Shown: positions 38,126 to 46,084, counted from the stretch's first letter. The stretch: 64,000 bases of DNA from Paracoccus sp. SMMA_5_TC (GCF_009696685.2 NZ_CP102355.1:1468501-1532500); one strand, 5' to 3'. The notes: a model not told the origin generated them from the letters alone. Numbers and translations are program-made.

Positions 38126-38233
38126 TCACTTCTCCCACAGGTATGGTCGTCCAGCCTCGCCGCCGTGCATGTCCACCAGGACGCGCATATCGTGCAGCAG
38201 GTTGGCGCTGAACGGCAGGGCTTTCTTTGTCAT
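38126..38233 (-). CDS. 35-aa ORF, probably 3' part of a frameshifted gene
   Basis: MTKKALPFSANLLHDMRVLV then DMHGGEAGRPYLWEK. GGAAGCC precedes the ATG. The same frame is open further upstream with protein-like VDHRNAYEMEHVIGMIRSM, which would join the frame of 38278-38448 if one G were restored near 38,322. It may therefore be the C-terminus of a broken gene, or a re-initiated small protein. Confidence 0.5.
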   Translation of the reverse strand: MTKKALPFSANLLHDMRVLVDMHGGEAGRPYLWEK

Positions 38234-38277
38234 ACGGCTTCCTCGCGTCGGCCCGGACATGGACCGGATCATCCCGA

Positions 38278-38448
38278 TTACGTGCTCCATCTCGTAGGCG
38301 TTGCGATGGTCAACGCCCGGATTTCATCGTGCGTCATGCGGGCGCTGCCCCGCTCGAAAAACTTGGGATCGGGGTAACGGCGGATCGCCTCGTCTCCGGT
38401 GATCGGCCCGTTCATCCCGATGAACGTGAGGTATCTGGTGGCGGTCAT
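38278..38448 (-). CDS. 56-aa ORF, probably 5' part of a frameshifted gene
   Basis: MTATRYLTFIGMNGPITGDE then AIRRYPDPKFFERGSARMTH DEIRA, after which TLIATPTRWST-like sequence looks unnatural. AGAAGGGC precedes the start. Compare the downstream frame: a single-base deletion would explain both. Start overlaps the upstream gene (ATGA). Confidence 0.52.
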   Translation of the reverse strand: MTATRYLTFIGMNGPITGDEAIRRYPDPKFFERGSARMTHDEIRALTIATPTRWST

Positions 38449-38738
38449 TGCCCTTCTCCCGCGGTCGAATTGTCCAGAAGTGCGCGGGCGGTTCTTTCCG
38501 CTGTATCCGTAGCAAGGGATGGGGTGGCGGGCACCAGCCTGCCGGAAACAACCGCGTTCAGGATGGTGGCGATGGCCTCATCAACAGGCGTCGGATCGTA
38601 TTCCTCCTGCTGATTGGTGAAATCGCGCCCTTTCCAGCGGTCGCCCATGCCGATTTCGTCGGCAATTCGCGTGACGCGCTTCACCTCGGCAATGGCAGCT
38701 TCGATTTGGTGGTCGCTCAGCTTGATCCCGTCAGACAT
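38445..38738 (-). CDS. Hypothetical phage protein (97 aa)
   Basis: MSDGIKLSDHQIEAAIAEVK RVTRIADEIGMG then KGRDFTNQQEEYDPTPVDEA. The start at 38738 has AGAAGGGCG; an earlier Met lacks a site. Mostly helical with an acidic middle. No family recognised. Coupled by ATGA to the next gene. Confidence 0.6.
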   Translation of the reverse strand: MSDGIKLSDHQIEAAIAEVKRVTRIADEIGMGDRWKGRDFTNQQEEYDPTPVDEAIATILNAVVSGRLVPATPSLATDTAERTARALLDNSTAGEGQ

Positions 38739-38943
38739 CGCCCTTCTCCGCGTCATTCGCTGCTACAACGATAGCGGTTGCCAATGCCCGCGCCTGATCG
38801 GGAGACATGGCGATGGTCACGGCTTCCTCTGCGACAACATCAACTGCGCGGATCAGAACGTCACCAAGCGGGCTAACGGTTACACTGGCGTGATCGCCGC
38901 GCTGTCCGTTGTATTTCGGGGTATCTGCGAAAATTGTGGTCAT
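38731..38943 (-). CDS. Hypothetical phage protein (70 aa)
   Basis: MTTIFADTPKYNGQRGDHAS, VTVSPLGDVLIRAVDVVAEE then MSPDQARALATAIVVAANDA. Beta-alpha arrangement that resembles small single-domain proteins in phage accessory operons. Overlaps the following gene by 8 bases. Function unknown. Confidence 0.6.
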   Translation of the reverse strand: MTTIFADTPKYNGQRGDHASVTVSPLGDVLIRAVDVVAEEAVTIAMSPDQARALATAIVVAANDAEKGDV

Positions 38944-38982
38944 CGTCTCGGCTCCTATGCCGGTGTGTTGGAAAAGCTGGCG

Positions 38983-39381
38983 TCAGTAGCGTTTCCCGCC
39001 AGCGGCGCGGTTTTCCAGCTTGTGATCGGCCCGTTGCTTGTTGAAGCGGTTCTTCTCGATCACAGCCCCAGCCACGTCCAAGCCAAGAGCGGCAGCGGTA
39101 TCGAGGATGCGGATGATGCAGTCGGCAAACTCGACTTCGCGCCCGTCGCGGTGCGGCAGCTTGTCGTCCATCAGCCCCTTGCGGTCTGCCTCAAGCGCCT
39201 CGGACAGTTCCGAGTGCATCAGGGCCACTACCTCGCCAAAGTTGCGAGTGACGGGTTCGCCGGTGGCTGGGTCGAGATACCATCCGGCATCGGTCGCGGT
39301 CTTATGTGCCAGCCTCTGCGCCTCAAGCAGTCCTTCATAGGCGCGCAGTTCGACGGCGTTCATGTGGTGGGGGGCGTTCAT
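38983..39381 (-). CDS. MazG-like nucleotide pyrophosphohydrolase (132 aa)
   Basis: The start at 39381 (MNAPHHMNAVELRAYEGLLE) follows GGAGA. FGEVVALMHSELSEALEADR KG contains the metal-binding ExxE, and HRDGREVEFADCIIRILDTA AALGLD the second ExxD pair: the all-alpha NTP-PPase (MazG-like) layout. Phage versions remove (p)ppGpp or modified dNTPs. A longer start at 39426 (MTLPPAFPTP) exists but has a weak site. Confidence 0.82.
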   Translation of the reverse strand: MNAPHHMNAVELRAYEGLLEAQRLAHKTATDAGWYLDPATGEPVTRNFGEVVALMHSELSEALEADRKGLMDDKLPHRDGREVEFADCIIRILDTAAALGLDVAGAVIEKNRFNKQRADHKLENRAAGGKRY

Positions 39382-39422
39382 GTCAATCTCCGTTGACGGT
39401 GTTGGAAAAGCTGGCGGCAGCG

Positions 39423-39515
39423 TCATGCCGCCGCCCGAGGTGCCCGCGCGGCCAGGAGGAATGGCGGCGATTGCGCGGGGGGAACGTCAAAACCATCGTG
39501 CCAAGGCATCATCAT
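39423..39515 (-). CDS. Possible 30-aa peptide
   Basis: MMMPWHDGFDVPPAQSPPFL LAARAPRAAA, three consecutive ATG codons after AGGAG inside the end of the previous gene. Its stop overlaps the alternative start of the MazG-like gene. Composition is Pro/Ala-rich and could be chance. Confidence 0.3.
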   Translation of the reverse strand: MMMPWHDGFDVPPAQSPPFLLAARAPRAAA

Positions 39516-39580
39516 CTCCTGATGGCGTAGGCATCTTCCTCGGTAAAGTCCCGCAGCCGCTCTATCAGGTCGTCACTCAT
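39512..39580 (-). CDS. 22-aa peptide
   Basis: MSDDLIERLRDFTEEDAYAI RR. It has GGAGGA eight bases upstream and an ATGA overlap with the previous gene's stop. Acidic helix. The leader is identical to that of the gene starting at 39888. Confidence 0.42.
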   Translation of the reverse strand: MSDDLIERLRDFTEEDAYAIRR

Positions 39581-39888
39581 CGCGCGTCCTCCATATGCTC
39601 GGTCATGTGCTTCCGCGCCCGCATCTCCCAATCGTGCAGGTCGCGCTGGAATTGATCCTCTGCCCATAGCTGCGGGGTCAGGCTGCGCGTCTCGATATGC
39701 CGCCATGGATCGCATTCGCAGTTGTGTCGCTCAACGTAGCGGTCAAACAGACCATCCGACTGCCAGCGTTCCGGGTCTGCCGATACCGCCAGCGTGTCAG
39801 CCCGACGCTGGATGCCGTCGAGGGTGCGACCGCGCACGGTCAGGTTCAGGGCCTCGTTCAGCAGGGCGGCGCAGGTGGCGCATGTCAT
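39577..39888 (-). CDS. Hypothetical protein with CxxC start (103 aa)
   Basis: The ATG at 39888 (MTCATCAALLNEALNLTVRG) follows GGAGGACGCGCG. Cys pair at residues 3 and 6, another pair in NCECDPW near residue 58, suggesting a metal site. C-terminus is Trp/His rich (DLHDWEMRARKHMTEHMEDA R). No family recognised. Confidence 0.6.
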   Translation of the reverse strand: MTCATCAALLNEALNLTVRGRTLDGIQRRADTLAVSADPERWQSDGLFDRYVERHNCECDPWRHIETRSLTPQLWAEDQFQRDLHDWEMRARKHMTEHMEDAR

Positions 39889-40142
39889 CGCGCGTCCTCC
39901 GGGGGCTGGGGCGATAGCGCAGCTTTCGCGATCTGCACGCACCGCGCATGCGCCTCATGTGGCGGCAGGTCCAGATTGTCGCTGATGGAAATGAGCCGCA
40001 GGGCCTCGTGCATCTGCACGGCCCGCCTGCCCTTCGCCAGCTTTTCGAGCCGATAACGCATTCTCCCGCGTGTCACGCCATGCTCTTTTGCCAGCGCCTC
40101 GATGGTCTCTCCCATCTGCCAGCGGGTCCACAGGTCGCTCAT
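39885..40142 (-). CDS. HTH-containing small protein (85 aa)
   Basis: MSDLWTRWQMGETIEALAKE then HGVTRGRMRYRLEKLAKGRR is a clear helix-turn-helix like that of small phage regulators or GcrA/MerR-like heads. C-terminal part is helical. May control the leftward accessory operon. Overlaps the next gene by four bases. Confidence 0.68.
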   Translation of the reverse strand: MSDLWTRWQMGETIEALAKEHGVTRGRMRYRLEKLAKGRRAVQMHEALRLISISDNLDLPPHEAHARCVQIAKAALSPQPPEDAR

Positions 40143-40321
40143 GTCATCTCCTTCTGGTCGCGGGGGTGGGCAGCAAGGCTGTCCTCAAGCAGCTTTGCCA
40201 GTTGCAGGTATTCCATCGCCTTCACGGCCAGCGCGAGAGACGCGGCGGTATCACCAGCTAGGCGCGCTAGCTCAGCGGCATCGGCCAGTTCATGCGCGAT
40301 CTGGACTGCGCCCTTCTTCAT
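40139..40321 (-). CDS. Small helical protein (60 aa), first gene of accessory operon
   Basis: MKKGAVQIAHELADAAELAR, LAGDTAASLALAVKAMEYLQ then LAKLLEDSLAAHPRDQKEMT. AGAGGAA precedes the start. Ala/Leu-rich helical hairpin. First of at least ten leftward genes at the right end of the prophage. No recognised family. Confidence 0.6.
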   Translation of the reverse strand: MKKGAVQIAHELADAAELARLAGDTAASLALAVKAMEYLQLAKLLEDSLAAHPRDQKEMT

Positions 40322-40470
40322 GGCGTCATTCCTCTGTGGTGGGGCGTTAAGGGGATGCTCTTTGGTTCGCTGGACCTGTTGACCACTGCGAACCCCTGCA
40401 CGAAACGGGAACATGCGCTGTATGGGGGTGGCGTTTTCTGCACGGTTTCCCTTATTCTGCGTGGGGTGCC
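40322..40470. other. Right-end prophage intergenic region
   Basis: Contains the leader of the leftward accessory operon and the phage side of attR. I find no convincing gene or consensus promoter. Confidence 0.4.
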
Positions 40471-40520
40471 AGCCCCTCCTAAGGGGCAGGTTACAGGTTC
40501 AAGTCCTGTCGGGGTCACCA
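40471..40520 (+). other. attR: 3' fragment of tRNA-Arg(CCT)
   Basis: AGCCCCTCCTAAGGGGC is the anticodon arm of tRNA-Arg with anticodon CCT; then T arm ACAGG-TTCAAGT-CCTGT and acceptor 3' strand CGGGGTC with ACCA. No matching 5' half (expected GACCCCG and a D arm) occurs upstream, so only the 3' part remains. This is the pattern left at the far end when a phage integrates into a tRNA gene; E. coli argW, also CCT, is a known phage site. The intact tRNA and integrase should lie left of the window. Confidence 0.75.
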
Positions 40521-40924
40521 TGTATTTAAATTCATTACGAACTCGTTGGGTTCTACCTCGAACTTGTCGAACCGGAATAGCGGCCGAATCTCTGCCGCGC
40601 GGGCCGCTCTCGCAGGTGGTGCCAGCCGAACCGGGCGCGGCTTGGCCATGGGGCCGCAGAGTCGATGCCATGAAAGTATCCCGCAACCCGCCAAAATCGT
40701 GATTCCGGAACCGTAACTTCGGGTTACCACGCAGTAACTTATTGTGACGCAAGGTCGCCATTGGCGATTAAAGGGATGTTTACGTCCTTGTGCTTGGTTC
40801 GTTCCGTCAGTCGGTGGCTGTGAGGGGAACGACAGGCAGTGCCCGGACCCGCACTGGAAGGCCGTCTGCTGACCCGGTCAGGATGACCGGGTGGAGGTCA
40901 ATTGCAGCGTGACATGGGGAACGG
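40521..40924. other. Chromosomal junction region without a clear gene
   Basis: About 400 bp between attR and the RTX gene. A minus-strand frame at 40515-40651 (MAKPRPVRLAPPARAARAAE) is possible but has no ribosome site. The RTX gene's GGGGAACGG lies at its right end. No strong promoter pattern seen. Confidence 0.4.
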
Positions 40925-42115
40925 ATGCCTACCGAAAATATCATTCGATGGAATACTGCCGGCAATGACAGCTTCTTGGGCGGGCCTGGCATCGACGCGC
41001 TTTACTGGCAGCCCGGGGGGCACGATGTCTTTCATGGCGGCGACCTGGCCGAGGCCTACGATCCAAACCCCTATCTTGAACGCACGGGCGGCGACAGGCT
41101 GCATCTTCTGGGCAAGCAAGGTGCCTTGGTGGTATTTTCCTCGACCGAGGATGGCGTGGTCCGGATCGGACAAAGCAGCCTGACCTTTACCGGGGTCGAA
41201 AGGCTGCATGGCACCGACGGGAACGATACCATTCGCGGGGCAAGCGCCGCGATCAAACCCGCCCATGACGGGACGCCTGTGCACGGGCTTACCATCTATG
41301 CGGGTGCCGGGCATGACGAGATCACGGGATCTCGCGAAAACGATATCATCGATGGCGGCAGCGGCAATGACACCATCCGGGCCGGTGGGGGCGACGATTT
41401 CATCCAGTCGAGTCTGGGTCATGATCTGATCTATGGCGGCGAGGGGAACGAAAATATCCGCTGGGGCCTTGGCGATGCACATTGGCACAATCCGGGGAAC
41501 GATACGATCTACGGCGGCGGCGGGCAGGATCTGATCAATGTCTGGGTGTGGGAAGGCGGCGACGGCGCCGGTGAAAAAGGCGCAGATGTGGTCATCAATG
41601 CGACGCGCAGCGACGGCGCCTTTCAGGGGGTGGCCACTGTCGGAACCGATCCGGCCACCGCAGCCAAGGCAACACTGCGCTTTCAGGGCTTTGAGCAGGG
41701 GTGGACGCACTGGGGCGATGATACGGTGGATGGTTCGCGGGCAAGGGTCGCTGCGGATATCGGTTTCCAGTGGAACACGCGCTGGGGCAATGATCGACTT
41801 GTCGGCTCGGCTGGGAACGATACGCTCGAGGGTGGCGAAGGCCGGGACACCATCATCGGCGGTGCCGGCAACGACCTGATCTCTACAAATGGCGACTTCT
41901 ACCGCTGGGACGCGCCGGCCGATGCCGATGTGGATACATTGATCTTTGCCCCTGGTTTCGGTCACGACACGATCCTGGCCTTCGACAGCGATCGCGACGT
42001 GCTGCAATTCAGCGCCGGAATGAGCTATCGCGCCGCCGAAATGGCGAATGGCACCCTGCTGACATTCAACACGGGCGATACGATCCTGTTGGCCAATGTT
42101 TATGATTTCGTCTGA
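40925..42115 (+). CDS. RTX-type calcium-binding secreted protein (396 aa)
   Basis: At least six GGxGxDxxx-type nonapeptides: GTDGNDTIRG, GGSGNDTIRAGGGDDFIQSS, GHDLIYGGEGNENIRWG, NPGNDTIYGGGGQDLINVW and GNDRLVGSAGNDTLEGGEGR DTIIGGAGNDLIS. Repeats form a calcium-dependent beta-roll. There is no Sec signal, and the C-terminal FDSDRDVLQFSAGM... NTGDTILLANVYDFV is typical of type I secretion substrates. No transporter is nearby. First gene outside the prophage and followed by a perfect hairpin. Confidence 0.85.
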   Translation: MPTENIIRWNTAGNDSFLGGPGIDALYWQPGGHDVFHGGDLAEAYDPNPYLERTGGDRLHLLGKQGALVVFSSTEDGVVRIGQSSLTFTGVERLHGTDGNDTIRGASAAIKPAHDGTPVHGLTIYAGAGHDEITGSRENDIIDGGSGNDTIRAGGGDDFIQSSLGHDLIYGGEGNENIRWGLGDAHWHNPGNDTIYGGGGQDLINVWVWEGGDGAGEKGADVVINATRSDGAFQGVATVGTDPATAAKATLRFQGFEQGWTHWGDDTVDGSRARVAADIGFQWNTRWGNDRLVGSAGNDTLEGGEGRDTIIGGAGNDLISTNGDFYRWDAPADADVDTLIFAPGFGHDTILAFDSDRDVLQFSAGMSYRAAEMANGTLLTFNTGDTILLANVYDFV

Positions 42116-42147
42116 CAGGTCAGGATAACGGGAAACGCCGCGCAAGA

Positions 42148-42179
42148 TTTCATTGGCCGCGATGACGCGGCCAATGAAA
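42148..42179. terminator. Perfect 14-bp hairpin between convergent genes
   Basis: TTTCATTGGCCGCG and CGCGGCCAATGAAA are exact complements around ATGA. It serves the RTX gene on the plus strand and the esterase gene on the minus strand; the A/T ends of the stem give a short T-rich stretch on each strand. Confidence 0.75.
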
Positions 42180-42184
42180 GGCCC

Positions 42185-43420
42185 TTAACCTTCAGGCAGG
42201 AACTGGTCCCCCACGAACCGACCGCGAAAACCGGGCACGGGGCGCCACAGCGTCTGGCCGGGCAGGAAACGACTGGGACGGGTGTGGCTGCCGAACAAGG
42301 TGCTGCGATGGGCTGACATGGTCATGCCATTGGCATCGGTCATGTCCGAACAGTCCTGCACCTGATGGGCAAGGCGGAACCAGCCTGCCTCGGGTGTCGC
42401 CAGCGTCAATGTCACCCGGTTACCGTGCAGGTCAGCCACGGCATCGACAATGCCTCCCTGAGCCTCGAAGCCGAAATATGCGCAGGTGGCCGCGCCGCCA
42501 TAATCCGCATATAGTCCCGCACGTTCCATCAGCGTTTCGCCCGGACGCAGCGCGAAATCCACTGTCACCGTCCTGCCTGACTTGGCGACAGAGTAGGTGA
42601 TGTTCCACGCCGCCCCCGATTCGACCTCGGAGGCAGCCCAAGCGCAGGTCTCGCCGACAAGGATCTGCGACTCTGGGCCCAGGTGGATGTTCCGGTCGCG
42701 GATCGGAAACAGGCGTTGCCAGGTGCCGATGATGCCGTCGTTATCCACGGCCAGACGATACTGGACGCCCGGCGTGTCGTAACGGTCGCCGATCGTGTTC
42801 ACATCAGCTCCGTTGACCACCACCATCAGGCGCGGCGCGGCGCCAAACAGACGGGCCGCTTCGGCCGTGACGGCGGCATGGGCAGCCTCGAATGCCGCAC
42901 GATACGCCGGCCCTTCCTGATTTTTTGCCGAGGTGCCCTGGAACAGCCAGACATAGGGGCAGGTCGCCAGGATGCCTGCATCCGCTGCCAGCCGCGCCGT
43001 TTCACGCATCCAGTGCAACTGGTTGCGGCCGATGGGGCTGGCATCGGCGGGGTTCCAACGCTCGATCGCTTGCCCGCCGAAACCGTGATCGGCGATCAGC
43101 ACACCCCGTGCCGTCTGTCCCTCCTGCCGCCAGGTGGCTGCGCGCGCATGTTGCATGGTATAGGCCGGCGAAACCCGTCCCAGGCCGTTCGCGACCATGA
43201 AACCCGCGGCTTGTCGCGTCTGATCCAGGGCAACCAGTCCGGCGCCATCAGGACCGACCGGTGTCCCGGATTCCGTTGCCAGCCCGAAAGTATAGAACAC
43301 CTGTCCCGATGTTGCGGCGTCAATGGTGGCGGCCAGATCGCTGGCTGTGGGCCGATTCTCGCTCTGTCCATAAGTGGGCATCAGTTCGAGCGAGGTGACG
43401 GTTGCTGCGGGGGCCGTCAC
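42185..43420 (-). CDS. SGNH spike protein, paralogue of the prophage spike C-terminal half (411 aa)
   Basis: LMPTYGQSENRPTASDL has the Ser-containing block, RGVLIADHGFGGQAIERWN, YVWLFQGTSAKNQEGP, MVVVNGADVN, RNIHLGPESQILVGE and YADYGGAATCAYFGFEAQGG. These segments align in order with residues of about 355-759 of the prophage protein 33126-35405. Overlaps the preceding gene's stop (ATGA). Carbohydrate esterase action on surface polysaccharide is inferred. Confidence 0.8.
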   Translation of the reverse strand: MTAPAATVTSLELMPTYGQSENRPTASDLAATIDAATSGQVFYTFGLATESGTPVGPDGAGLVALDQTRQAAGFMVANGLGRVSPAYTMQHARAATWRQEGQTARGVLIADHGFGGQAIERWNPADASPIGRNQLHWMRETARLAADAGILATCPYVWLFQGTSAKNQEGPAYRAAFEAAHAAVTAEAARLFGAAPRLMVVVNGADVNTIGDRYDTPGVQYRLAVDNDGIIGTWQRLFPIRDRNIHLGPESQILVGETCAWAASEVESGAAWNITYSVAKSGRTVTVDFALRPGETLMERAGLYADYGGAATCAYFGFEAQGGIVDAVADLHGNRVTLTLATPEAGWFRLAHQVQDCSDMTDANGMTMSAHRSTLFGSHTRPSRFLPGQTLWRPVPGFRGRFVGDQFLPEG

Positions 43421-44472
43421 ACCCCCCGCCGAAAATCCGCGACAACCTCAGCCATGGTTACTGGCCATCCAGCGCCTTCGGCCCGGCCGACGATGACCAG
43501 GCGGTGAATGGTTCCGATCAGATAACGTCCCATGCTTGCGCGGGTGATGGCCGGATCCGACAAACCGGGATGGGGCACGCTGATTTCTGTTCCGGCAGGG
43601 GTTATGGCCGACAACAGATCCTGCACATCGTCAATTTGCGCCGCCAGCACCATTCTTTGTCCATAGACCGTGCCACCCAGGTTCAGGGCGACGCTGGTAT
43701 CGTCCTGACCCACCGTCTGCAAATTGCCGGCATTGTTGCGGAACTTGACATGTCCGCCACCCCCGTCCAGCAATTGACCCACGCTGCTGCCATAGCTGTC
43801 CAGCGTGAAATCGATGACGGCGAAAAGCCCGTCGGTCGTGGGCTGCCCGCTCAGCGTTTGCGATTGAAGATAGGCGCCGTCGGCAAAGACAAAACCGGCG
43901 GCGGTGCGCCGAATGGCGGCGCCGGAACCGGTCTTGACCAGCCGCAGTGCGCCGGTTCCCAGAGCGTTGACGGCCGTCACATCGGTATCTGTCCCGCTGA
44001 TCGGGGTCTGGGCATCGATATAAGCCAGCGCCACCTGCGCATAGTCGATGGGCGGGGCGGGCAGGGTCGGCAACTGGACCTGCAACTGCGCTGTGGTGGC
44101 GACCGCAGCCGGTCCGGCACCGTTTTCCCAGCGGACGCTGAGTTCATAAAGCCCGGGGCCGGGCAATTCGATCGCCATGAAGCTGTCGACACCGCCGCGG
44201 ATGCTTACGCCATCACGGGTGAAGTCCCAGATAGGCTGGGGGGCAGGCTGCCCGCTCGCCGTGCCAAGGCTAAGCGTCACGCTGTCGCCGGGTCCGGCGC
44301 TTGCCGGCAGGATCTGCGGTTGTTCGGTGATAACGGGGGGCAGGGTCTGGACGCTGTCGACCAGCACCGCGCCGGTTGCGTCAAGCAACGTCGCGGCCCG
44401 CCCGTCGACCCGAAGGGTCTTGATGTCATCGAACAGGCGGGCCGAGATGCCACCGAGAATCTGCACCGCCAT
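43417..44472 (-). CDS. Ig-like/lectin-like spike protein, paralogue of the prophage spike N-terminal half (351 aa)
   Basis: The ATG at 44472 (MAVQILGGISARLFDDIKTL) follows AGGGGG. PQILPASAGPGDSVTLSLGT matches PAILPATPSVGDSITLFLGV of the phage protein; AAGFVFADGAYLQSQTLSGQ matches DGFVFADGKRLQVNPTISAA. It ends where the phage protein continues into the SGNH half. It has no signal peptide, which fits a virion or GTA component better than a secreted enzyme. Confidence 0.78.
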   Translation of the reverse strand: MAVQILGGISARLFDDIKTLRVDGRAATLLDATGAVLVDSVQTLPPVITEQPQILPASAGPGDSVTLSLGTASGQPAPQPIWDFTRDGVSIRGGVDSFMAIELPGPGLYELSVRWENGAGPAAVATTAQLQVQLPTLPAPPIDYAQVALAYIDAQTPISGTDTDVTAVNALGTGALRLVKTGSGAAIRRTAAGFVFADGAYLQSQTLSGQPTTDGLFAVIDFTLDSYGSSVGQLLDGGGGHVKFRNNAGNLQTVGQDDTSVALNLGGTVYGQRMVLAAQIDDVQDLLSAITPAGTEISVPHPGLSDPAITRASMGRYLIGTIHRLVIVGRAEGAGWPVTMAEVVADFRRGV

Positions 44473-44473
44473 C

Positions 44474-44926
44474 TCAGACCCCCTTGACCAGGATGATGTC
44501 GTTGTCGCGACGTTGCGCCGCCGGCAGCGCCTCGTATTCGGCAAAGTCATCCACCAGGATCAGCCGCGACAACGCCAGATCGCGCGCCGCCTTCAGGTTA
44601 TGGGCGCTGGTCTTGTCCAGATCGCCCAATGTAATCGGCAGCGGTGTGGCGATGAACAGCGATTTCAGCTCGAACACCTTGGCGACGTATTGGTTATAGC
44701 CTTCGATCGTCCAGGTGGTGCTGGCAGCGTCGCCTTCGGCATTGACGATCAGTTCCATCGACCAGGCGCCGCTGGCATTAGTGGTGGTTTCCACCTTCTG
44801 GGTGACGATATGGGCGCCGCCGTCGAACATGTCCGAACCGTTCAGCGTGGCGATGATCTTGCCCGCGGCAATGGGCGCCAGGGTGGCGTCCATCAGGACG
44901 CCGCTGACAGTGGCTTTGCTTGGCAT
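44474..44926 (-). CDS. Fibre-associated protein, paralogue of 32689-33123 (150 aa)
   Basis: MPSKATVSGVLMDATLAPIA, SMELIVNAEGDAASTTWTIE and LVDDFAEYEALPAAQRRDND IILVKGV. Same architecture as the prophage protein at 32689-33123, a beta domain plus a C-terminal (A/D)xYxA motif ending in V-x-G. AGGAGC precedes the start. First gene of the leftward three-gene cassette. Confidence 0.7.
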   Translation of the reverse strand: MPSKATVSGVLMDATLAPIAAGKIIATLNGSDMFDGGAHIVTQKVETTTNASGAWSMELIVNAEGDAASTTWTIEGYNQYVAKVFELKSLFIATPLPITLGDLDKTSAHNLKAARDLALSRLILVDDFAEYEALPAAQRRDNDIILVKGV

Positions 44927-45014
44927 CTCGTGCTCCTGTAATCCAACCGGATGGCGGGGCCATTATCCGGGGATTCCATGGCTGTTGCGGGCTGCTGTCA
45001 AGCAACGCGCCGGG

Positions 45015-46034
45015 CTAGAAGTCGTCGGCCATGCTGGCGGCGTTCTGCTGGCGCCACAGGTCGGGGGTGGTGCCTTCGGCCTCGCGAAAGACGCGGATCA
45101 GATGCGAGGCATCGCAGAACCCGGTTTCCTCGGCAATCCGGGTCACCGTGCGATCGGTGCGTGCCAGCAGCATCCGCGCCTGTGCGAGGCGAATACGGAC
45201 CGAGGCGTCTGCCGGCGGTATGCCCAGATCGGCATTGAAATGCCGCTCGAGCTTGCGCCGGCCGACGCCCAGATCGCGGGCGATGCGGGCGATGGGCAGG
45301 GGGGCGTGCAGGTTCTGCTGCATGGCCAGCAGGGCGCGTCGCACCAGGGGGTCGCGGGCGTTCAGTTCCAGCGGCAGGCCCGGTTGCGGGCGATCACCCT
45401 GCATCGGTTCGTCGATCATCAGGATCGACAGGCTCTTGCGCGCGGCCGCCCGGCCGATGTGACGGTCGACCAGAAAGGCTGCCAGATGCGCGGCGCTGAC
45501 ACCACCCGAGCAACTCAGCCGATCGCGGTCCACGACGAAGATCTGATCGGAAACCGGGCGCATCCGGTCGAACTCGGCCAGAAAATCCTGATGGTGAAAC
45601 CAGCTGACACAACAGCGGTAGCCATCCATCAGCCCGATCCTGGCCAGGGCAAAGACGCCGGTGCAAAGCCCGCCCAGCGGCACCCTTGCCAAGGCGGCGC
45701 GTTTCAGGAATGCGGCCTGGTCGGGCGACAGGCCCGGGCCGCCGTCGATCAGACCGCCGACGGTGATGACATAGTCGAAACGCGTCGGATCGCCCAGGCG
45801 CTCGTCAGGCTCGATCCGGACGCCGCAGGACGATTGCACCGGCCCCATGTCGGCCGACAGCACCCGCCAGCGACAGCGGATCTGCCGTGATCCATCGCCA
45901 TCGTCAGCCGCCAGGCGCAAGACATCGGTGAAGGTTGCGAACGCAGACAGGGTAAAGCGCGGCGTCAGCAGGAAACCGATGCGCAGACGGGGCCTGCTTT
46001 CACTGATCTCGGGTTCGGGCATGTCGCGAATCAT
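45015..46034 (-). CDS. GlxA-family AraC-type regulator (339 aa)
   Basis: N-terminal DJ-1/PfpI domain (LRIGFLLTPRFTLSAFATFT, FDYVITVGGLIDGGPGLSPD, LGGLCTGVFALARIGLMDGY) with a Cys in the position of the nucleophile elbow, then an AraC HTH (IARDLGVGRRKLERHFNADL and RIAEETGFCDASHLIRVFRE). GlxA-type regulators such as CdhR or ArgR sense quaternary amines or amino acids. The ligand is unknown. It is downstream of polyamine genes in the same direction, but a regulatory link is only a guess. An ATG at 46022 is an alternative start. Confidence 0.88.
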   Translation of the reverse strand: MIRDMPEPEISESRPRLRIGFLLTPRFTLSAFATFTDVLRLAADDGDGSRQIRCRWRVLSADMGPVQSSCGVRIEPDERLGDPTRFDYVITVGGLIDGGPGLSPDQAAFLKRAALARVPLGGLCTGVFALARIGLMDGYRCCVSWFHHQDFLAEFDRMRPVSDQIFVVDRDRLSCSGGVSAAHLAAFLVDRHIGRAAARKSLSILMIDEPMQGDRPQPGLPLELNARDPLVRRALLAMQQNLHAPLPIARIARDLGVGRRKLERHFNADLGIPPADASVRIRLAQARMLLARTDRTVTRIAEETGFCDASHLIRVFREAEGTTPDLWRQQNAASMADDF

Positions 46035-46084
46035 CCGTGATGTGTGACGCGATCATGCCATGAAATCCGGCCTCGTCCAGAGAT

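Noticed and set aside
1..40520. Integrase, excisionase or recombinase in the visible prophage
   Set aside because: Searched through all frames by eye; none has tyrosine or serine recombinase motifs, so it is probably left of the window.
40515..40651. Minus-strand frame MAKPRPVRLAPPARAARAAE at the attR junction
   Set aside because: No ribosome site, overlaps the tRNA remnant end, and no recognised family.
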